Shown piece after piece: positions 50,360 through 54,813 of a DNA stretch of 54,813 nucleotides. Where the stretch lies: positions 1 through 54,813 of the forward strand of contig CAMXAZ010000010.1 of the NCBI GenBank assembly GCA_947179295.1, in the 5' to 3' direction. Each line of letters starts with the position of its first letter. Position 1 is the first letter of the stretch. Source of the stretch: an uncultured Muribaculaceae bacterium (GTDB taxonomy: Bacteria > Bacteroidota > Bacteroidia > Bacteroidales > Muribaculaceae). The notes under the pieces are model-generated. The model saw only the letters and a program-made list of their open reading frames with translations, was not told the DNA's origin and made no database searches. A program made the position numbers and the translations under genes.

Positions 50360-50367
50360 TAATTTTG
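50360..50367 (+). promoter_or_regulatory. -7 promoter motif for the Lrp regulator gene
   Basis: TAATTTTG, a TAnnTTTG match, 78 bases before the ATG. Confidence 0.6.
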
Positions 50368-50444
50368 CATTGTAAAACGGGCTGCGGCCCGATTGAAACA
50401 AATGCATTTTTAATAAACCACCTATAGAGCAAATTTTAAAACTA

Positions 50445-50915
50445 ATGGCAAGACAACATTTTGACATGCTGGATTTCAAGATCCTCAAAATGCTTTCCAG
50501 CAATGCTCGCAAGCCGTTTCTTGAGATAGCTCGTGAGACTAATGTATCAGGCGCAGCCATACATCAGCGCATACAGAAACTGACCTCGTCCGGCATCATA
50601 AAGGGCTTTGAGACTATAATCGACCCCGCATCTGTCGGCTACGAGACTTGTGCATATATCGGTTTTATCCTGCAGGACTCTTCGAAATTCAATGAGGTAG
50701 TCCAGTTGCTTAAGGATATACCTGAAGTGGTCGACTGTCACTTCACCACTGGCAGCTATGACATTTTCGCCAAGATCTTCGCCCGCAACAACGAGCATCT
50801 TCTTGAAGTGATACATCAGATCAGCCTTGGCGCTGTCGGACGCACCGAAACCCTTATCTCTTTTAAAGAGGTGCTCAAGCGTCCGATTCCTATCCAGGCC
50901 GAAAACTTCGACTGA
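50445..50915 (+). CDS. Lrp/AsnC family transcriptional regulator
   Basis: A 156-residue regulator. The N-terminal winged helix-turn-helix (about 1-60) contains FDMLDFKILKMLSSNARKPFLEIARETNVSGAAIHQRIQKLTSSGIIKG, and the C-terminal RAM/ACT effector domain (about 65-150) has VVDCHFTTGSYDIFAKIFARNNEHL. Such proteins form octamers that sense amino acids. Effector and targets are unknown here. An AGAGGGTGT hairpin separates it from mtaB. Confidence 0.93.
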   Translation: MARQHFDMLDFKILKMLSSNARKPFLEIARETNVSGAAIHQRIQKLTSSGIIKGFETIIDPASVGYETCAYIGFILQDSSKFNEVVQLLKDIPEVVDCHFTTGSYDIFAKIFARNNEHLLEVIHQISLGAVGRTETLISFKEVLKRPIPIQAENFD

Positions 50916-50942
50916 AAAAGGCTTACTGATTAAGCAACCTTA

Positions 50943-50966
50943 AGAGGGTGTTTTTTAACAACCTCT
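50943..50966. repeat. AGAGGTTGT hairpin element, copy 2
   Basis: AGAGGGTGT (50943-50951) pairs with ACAACCTCT (50958-50966) with one mismatch and a T-rich loop. The flanking TTA and TAATT are the same as in copy 1 at 26381-26404. It lies between the Lrp gene and mtaB and may act as a terminator or attenuator. Confidence 0.65.
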
Positions 50967-50993
50967 AATTCATACTTCAAAGAGACATACACC

Positions 50994-52322
50994 TTGATTG
51001 ATAAGGAAACTTTTGGAAATCAGACTGCTCTGTTCCATACTTTTGGCTGCAAGCTGAATTTCGCCGAGACTTCCACGGTGGCGCGCATATTTGCCTCCCG
51101 TGGAATTCAGCGTGTCCATGAGGGTGACAAGCCCGATTTTATCGTGGTCAATTCATGCAGTGTCACCGAGATCGCCGACAAGAAATGCCGTCAGGCCATA
51201 CGGTCGTTTGCGCGCCGTTATCCTGAGGCTAAGATTGTGGTTACCGGATGCTACGCCCAGCTTAAGCCGGGCGAGGTAGCTTCGCTGCCCGGAGTGGCCG
51301 TTGTGGCCGGTACGGACCGCAAACTCGAACTTGCCGATTATCTCGACCGGGTCATTGGCGCTTCTTCGGATGAGGAGGCTGCCACTTTTGTCACGCCGAC
51401 AAAGGAGATACGCTCTTTCAGCCCTTCATGTTCGCGTGGCGACCGCACTCGTTATTTCCTGAAGGTGCAGGACGGGTGTGACTACTGGTGTTCCTACTGC
51501 ACTATCCCTATGGCCCGCGGTCGCAGCCGTTCAGGGTCGATAGAGGAGATAGTGGCGCAGGCCCGCGAGGTGGCTGCCGAGGGAGGCAAGGAAATTGTCA
51601 TCACCGGCGTTAATATCGGCGACTTCGGCCGTGGCACCGGCGAGACATTCCTTGATCTGTGCAAGGCTCTCGACGAGGTGGAAGGCATAGAACGCTATCG
51701 CATTTCTTCGATCGAACCGAATCTGCTTACCGATGAGCTGATTGACTTCGTGGCCGGATCGCGGCGCTTCATGCCTCATTTCCATATACCTCTGCAAAAC
51801 GGCAGCGACGAGGTGTTGCGCCTGATGCGCCGACGCTATGACACGGCGCTTTTCCGCAGCAAGATCGAGCATATCCGCCGGGTGATGCCTGATGCGTTTA
51901 TCGGGGTCGACCTGATTGTGGGCGCACGTGGTGAGACCGAGGAGTTGTTTGAGGAGTCAAAGGCTTTTGTCGAGTCGCTTGACATCTCTCGCCTGCATGT
52001 GTTCACCTACAGTGAGCGTCCCGGCACACGGGCACTGGAGATCGCTCATGCCGTCAGTCAGGAAGAGAAGCACCGGCGCACACGTCTGATGCTCGCCGTC
52101 TCTGAAAAGAAGCTGAAGGATTTCACATCGCGTTTCGTCGGGACAACGCGCCCACTTCTGATAGAGCATCCGCGCCATGACGGCTCGATGGCCGGATTTA
52201 CAGATAACTATCTGCGTGTCAATATAGCTCCGGAGCCGGAACTGTCAAACACTGTGGCCCCGGTGACGATTCTCGCCATGAACCCTGAGGGAGAAGAGTC
52301 GGAAGGAGTGGTTGTGAAATGA
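50994..52322 (+). CDS. mtaB: tRNA (N6-L-threonylcarbamoyladenosine(37)-C2)-methylthiotransferase MtaB
   Basis: Radical SAM enzyme that methylthiolates t6A37 in tRNA. The 442-residue product has the N-terminal cluster domain (CKLNFAE and the CSVTEIADKKC pair), the radical SAM motif CDYWCSYC (Cys162, Cys166, Cys169), and a C-terminal TRAM-like domain (TRPLLIEHPRHDGSMAGFTDNYLRVNI). The FGCKLNFAETS form fits MtaB better than MiaB or RimO. The reading frame opens with TTG 50994 (MIDKETFGNQTALFHTFGCK); no ATG lies close by and homologues start with MID, so a TTG start is likely. The stop overlaps the next start (ATGA). Confidence 0.92.
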   Translation: MIDKETFGNQTALFHTFGCKLNFAETSTVARIFASRGIQRVHEGDKPDFIVVNSCSVTEIADKKCRQAIRSFARRYPEAKIVVTGCYAQLKPGEVASLPGVAVVAGTDRKLELADYLDRVIGASSDEEAATFVTPTKEIRSFSPSCSRGDRTRYFLKVQDGCDYWCSYCTIPMARGRSRSGSIEEIVAQAREVAAEGGKEIVITGVNIGDFGRGTGETFLDLCKALDEVEGIERYRISSIEPNLLTDELIDFVAGSRRFMPHFHIPLQNGSDEVLRLMRRRYDTALFRSKIEHIRRVMPDAFIGVDLIVGARGETEELFEESKAFVESLDISRLHVFTYSERPGTRALEIAHAVSQEEKHRRTRLMLAVSEKKLKDFTSRFVGTTRPLLIEHPRHDGSMAGFTDNYLRVNIAPEPELSNTVAPVTILAMNPEGEESEGVVVK

Positions 52323-53347
52323 CTGAAATGACGGTTGCGGCTGAATCGGTCCAGGCCCGTGTGGCCGTTATAATTCTCAACTGGAACGGCGAGAAATTTC
52401 TGCGCGCCTATCTTCCGTCGGTGGTGCGCCACACTTCGTCGGCCATAGCGGATGTCATAGTGGCCGACAACGGATCGACCGATGGATCTGTCGAGCTGCT
52501 CAGACGCGATTTCCCGGATGTGCGCACCATTCTCTTCAGCGAGAACCACGGCTTTGCCGAAGGCTATAATCTTGCCATAAAGGAAGTGGCGCCACATTAT
52601 AAATATAGTGTGCTTCTCAATTCCGATGTCGAGGTCAAGGACGATTGGCTTACGCCCATGTTCGACTTCATGGAGTCGCATCCGGAAGCGGGAGGCGTTC
52701 AGCCGAAAATCCTGTCGCTTACCGAACCGGAGAAATTCGAATATGCCGGAGCTGCCGGCGGTTTTCTTGACCGCAACGGTTATCCCTATTGCCGCGGACG
52801 CATATTCGGGACTGTCGAGACCGATTGCGGGCAGTATGACAGCCCTTTGCAGGTCGACTGGGCAAGCGGAGCCGCGCTGATGGTCGACAATAGTCTTTAT
52901 CTTTCGGTGGGAGGGCTTGACAGTGCGTTCTTTGCCCATATGGAAGAGATTGATCTCTGCTGGCGCATGAGGCTTGCCGGCCGACAGCTGTGGGCGCTTC
53001 CGTCAGGAGCCGTCTACCATTTGGGAGGCGGAAGTCTGCCGGCGTCTAATCCGCGCAAGACCTACCTGAATTTCCGCAACAATCTGCTGATGCTCCGCAA
53101 GAATCTTCCGCGACGCGGGCGCACGCGCCGTCTGGTGTGGCGCCGCCTGCTCGATACTTTGGCGTGGGCCAAGTTCATGGCATGTCTTGATTTCGGCAAT
53201 GCACGGGCTGTAGTCAGGGCTCACCGTGATTTCTCACGTATGCAGGCCGCCTATGACACAGACCCGCGGGCCGACCTGCTGTCAGGCCGACCGAATATCC
53301 TGCTTGAATATTATCTGCTTCGCCACACCCGCTTTTCAGACCTCTGA
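52319..53347 (+). CDS. GT2 family glycosyltransferase, rhamnosyltransferase-like
   Basis: A 342-residue GT-A fold enzyme. It shows VAVIILNWNGEKFLRAYLPSV, ADNGSTDGSVELLRRDFPD, the nucleotide-sugar DxD-like LLNSDVEVK, WASGAALMVDNSLYLSVGGLDSAFFAHMEEIDLCWRMRLAG, and ends with a basic helix-rich stretch. These are marks of the WbbL/rhamnosyltransferase group, which builds surface polysaccharides; donor and acceptor are unknown. Translation is coupled to mtaB by a four-base overlap, although the functions differ. Its 3' end overlaps the convergent surE by 12 bases. Confidence 0.9.
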   Translation: MTEMTVAAESVQARVAVIILNWNGEKFLRAYLPSVVRHTSSAIADVIVADNGSTDGSVELLRRDFPDVRTILFSENHGFAEGYNLAIKEVAPHYKYSVLLNSDVEVKDDWLTPMFDFMESHPEAGGVQPKILSLTEPEKFEYAGAAGGFLDRNGYPYCRGRIFGTVETDCGQYDSPLQVDWASGAALMVDNSLYLSVGGLDSAFFAHMEEIDLCWRMRLAGRQLWALPSGAVYHLGGGSLPASNPRKTYLNFRNNLLMLRKNLPRRGRTRRLVWRRLLDTLAWAKFMACLDFGNARAVVRAHRDFSRMQAAYDTDPRADLLSGRPNILLEYYLLRHTRFSDL

Positions 53348-54109
53348 AAAGAGATCCCTTACGCGGGCTATCATGTCTGTGGCTGTCTGATCCGGACGGA
53401 TCGGGACAATCGTGCCATACTGCTGCTTCAGCCAGTATTCATCGGTCTCCTGATTGTCAGGCTCGTCATTGTGAAACTTACCCGTCAGCCAGTAGAACGG
53501 GGTGCCGTGGGGTGTGGCATAAGTGGCATATTCCTCAGTCCACCGTCCTTTGGCCGCGCGCACAACTTTGATGCCTTTCGGAGTGCAGCGGGTGGGGAAG
53601 TTCACGTTGAGGCAGATGCCCTCAGACAGTCCCCCGGCAAGCACTTTGGCGGTTATTTCTTTAATAAAAGGTGTCAGCGGCTCGAAGTCGGCATCGGGCG
53701 AATGGTCGAGCAGCGAATAGCCTATCGAGGGTATTCCGAGTAGGCAACCCTCCATTGTGGCACCCATTGTTCCGGAATAGATATTGTTGACAGCGGCGTT
53801 TGATCCGTGGTTGATGCCGGAAAGGATCAGATCGGGCCTGCGGTCAAGCACTGCGAACATGGCGAGCTTCACGCAGTCGACCGGTGTGCCGTTGGCGCTC
53901 ATCATGCGGGCGCCGTCAAGCGGCTGATGCTCGTTGATGAAGAGAGGGGTGTTTACGCTGATGGCCGATGACTTGCCCGACTGCGCGCTGTCAGGAGCCA
54001 CGACCACAACATCGCCTAATGTTGCCGCTATGCGCGTGAGGTGGACTATTCCGCGTGATCCGATTCCGTCATCATTGGTTATGAGTATAAGGGGGCGTTC
54101 TGCTTTCAT
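53336..54109 (-). CDS. surE: 5'/3'-nucleotidase SurE
   Basis: Metal-dependent nucleotidase and survival protein. The 257-residue product has the metal site ITNDDGIGSRGI (NDDG at about 11-14), APDSAQSGKSSAISV, SGINHGSNAAVNNIYSGTMGATMEG with the conserved asparagine and serines, and GICLNVNFP. A TAATTTTG promoter lies at 54135-54128, giving a leader of only about a dozen bases. Its last codons overlap the GT2 gene on the other strand. Identification is firm. Confidence 0.95.
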   Translation of the reverse strand: MKAERPLILITNDDGIGSRGIVHLTRIAATLGDVVVVAPDSAQSGKSSAISVNTPLFINEHQPLDGARMMSANGTPVDCVKLAMFAVLDRRPDLILSGINHGSNAAVNNIYSGTMGATMEGCLLGIPSIGYSLLDHSPDADFEPLTPFIKEITAKVLAGGLSEGICLNVNFPTRCTPKGIKVVRAAKGRWTEEYATYATPHGTPFYWLTGKFHNDEPDNQETDEYWLKQQYGTIVPIRPDQTATDMIARVRDLFSEV

Positions 54110-54127
54110 GAATCAGTGATTTTTGGA

Positions 54128-54135
54128 CAAAATTA
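54128..54135 (-). promoter_or_regulatory. -7 promoter motif for surE
   Basis: The minus strand reads TAATTTTG, 18 bases before the surE ATG; divergent from the motif at 54181. Confidence 0.65.
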
Positions 54136-54180
54136 CAGAAAAATGCCAACTAATCATGCGCTCAATTGTTAAAATTTTAG

Positions 54181-54188
54181 TACTTTTG
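54181..54188 (+). promoter_or_regulatory. -7 promoter motif for the DUF4293 gene
   Basis: TACTTTTG, a TAnnTTTG match, 64 bases before ATG 54253. Confidence 0.65.
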
Positions 54189-54252
54189 ACCTCCCGAAGG
54201 TCATGGTGGCCTTTGTTGAATGAAATCATCAATTCAAAAAAATATAAACGTT

Positions 54253-54687
54253 ATGCAGATCCAACGCATCCAGACCGTCTATATCTTCCTCGCCCTTGTA
54301 GCGATGATGATATTTGTGATTGTGCCCTATGGGGAAGTAGATTATCTTTCCGGTCAGCCGGTTGTCACTGAAAAACTCTACACCATGTATGAGTATGGGC
54401 TTTTGATACCGGCAGCCGCAGCCGTCATACTGCTTATAGTTGACATATTCCTTTTCCGCAATCTGCCCTTGCAGCGGACGGTGCTTACCATAAGCCTGCT
54501 TCTGACGCTATGCTGCATCGCAGTGGTCTGCTTCATACTTTTCAAGCAGGCGGGAGCCGAGGAAATGGACGCCCATTTCTCAGTCTGGGATATCCTTCTC
54601 CCGGTAGCCGTCATATTCGAGATTCTCGGTCTCGGCGGAATAGCAAAAGATATCAAACTGCTCAATTCCTACAACCGTCTTCGCTGA
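54253..54687 (+). CDS. DUF4293 family membrane protein
   Basis: A 144-residue protein with four hydrophobic helices and the family start MQIQRIQTVYIFLALVAMM, followed by PYGEVDYLSG and a C-terminus ending IKLLNSYNRLR. This matches DUF4293, a Bacteroidetes membrane family without known function. ATG 54253 is chosen because homologues begin at the QRIQ(T/S)VY segment; ATG 54220 would add 11 residues. A terminator follows at 54762. Confidence 0.85.
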   Translation: MQIQRIQTVYIFLALVAMMIFVIVPYGEVDYLSGQPVVTEKLYTMYEYGLLIPAAAAVILLIVDIFLFRNLPLQRTVLTISLLLTLCCIAVVCFILFKQAGAEEMDAHFSVWDILLPVAVIFEILGLGGIAKDIKLLNSYNRLR

Positions 54688-54761
54688 TCGGCAATCATAA
54701 TGCACTTATAAATAGGACTATTCAGTCTTTGAAAGAACCACATAGGCAATTCGTCTCCGAT

Positions 54762-54795
54762 GAGGCTGTGTCAAAATAGGCGCAGCCTCTTTTTA
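54762..54795 (+). terminator. Terminator after the DUF4293 gene
   Basis: GAGGCTG (54762-54768) pairs with CAGCCTC (54783-54789), followed by TTTTTA. The form is common for Bacteroidales terminators. Confidence 0.8.
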
Positions 54796-54813
54796 TAAGC
54801 TGCTGTAAAACAT

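Overview
The window looks like chromosomal DNA of a member of the Bacteroidales, most likely Muribaculaceae or a close relative. Three things suggest this. Eighteen copies of the Bacteroidetes -7 promoter motif TAnnTTTG sit in front of genes, almost always without a Shine-Dalgarno sequence. Several families are typical of the order (DUF4249 beside a TonB-dependent receptor, DUF4293, a BT_3928-type membrane protein, a Bacteroidetes-type LptD). Two secreted proteins share a C-terminal tail common in this group. The genus is not resolved. I see no rRNA, CRISPR array, phage or insertion sequence.

Layout. 1-3.2 kb: tRNA-Gly (partial), gpmA, tRNA-His and lepA. 3.4-7.1 kb: a tandem pair of paralogous secreted proteins with duplicated upstream DNA. 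7.2-18.8 kb: housekeeping genes, namely clpC divergent from gyrA, a TPR protein, a double DUF1599 protein overlapping a membrane protein, nhaA preceded by an 18-bp perfect hairpin, and pgk. 18.9-28.6 kb: yjbQ, a split threonine/serine exporter behind a small membrane protein, a LysR regulator, an S9 dipeptidyl-peptidase-like enzyme, crcB, an NfeD-type membrane protease, and a GT4 / LPG-synthase-TM pair. 28.7-32.9 kb: menB-menC-menE (menaquinone) divergent from serB. 32.9-38.4 kb: a strongly structured non-coding RNA candidate, then an AT-rich outer-membrane receptor, a second TonB-dependent receptor and a DUF4249 lipoprotein. 38.5-45.9 kb: an apparent envelope module on the minus strand, in transcription order ECF sigma factor, membrane anchored anti-sigma candidate, Spy/CpxP-like protein and a 1916-residue alpha-2-macroglobulin-like protein. 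46-54.7 kb: a small conserved protein, a small beta-barrel, lptD, an Lrp regulator, mtaB overlapping a GT2 glycosyltransferase, surE and a DUF4293 membrane protein.

The window is mostly core metabolism and envelope biogenesis. The most notable items are (1) the rod-like RNA at about 33115-33305, whose fold resembles 6S RNA; (2) the sigma / anti-sigma / chaperone / macroglobulin cluster, in which the macroglobulin lacks the thioester motif; (3) the tandem secreted paralogs with a repeated FLNSG-type module and a shared atypical promoter; and (4) the hairpin touching the nhaA start codon. All functions are read from sequence and memory of protein families; no database search was run.
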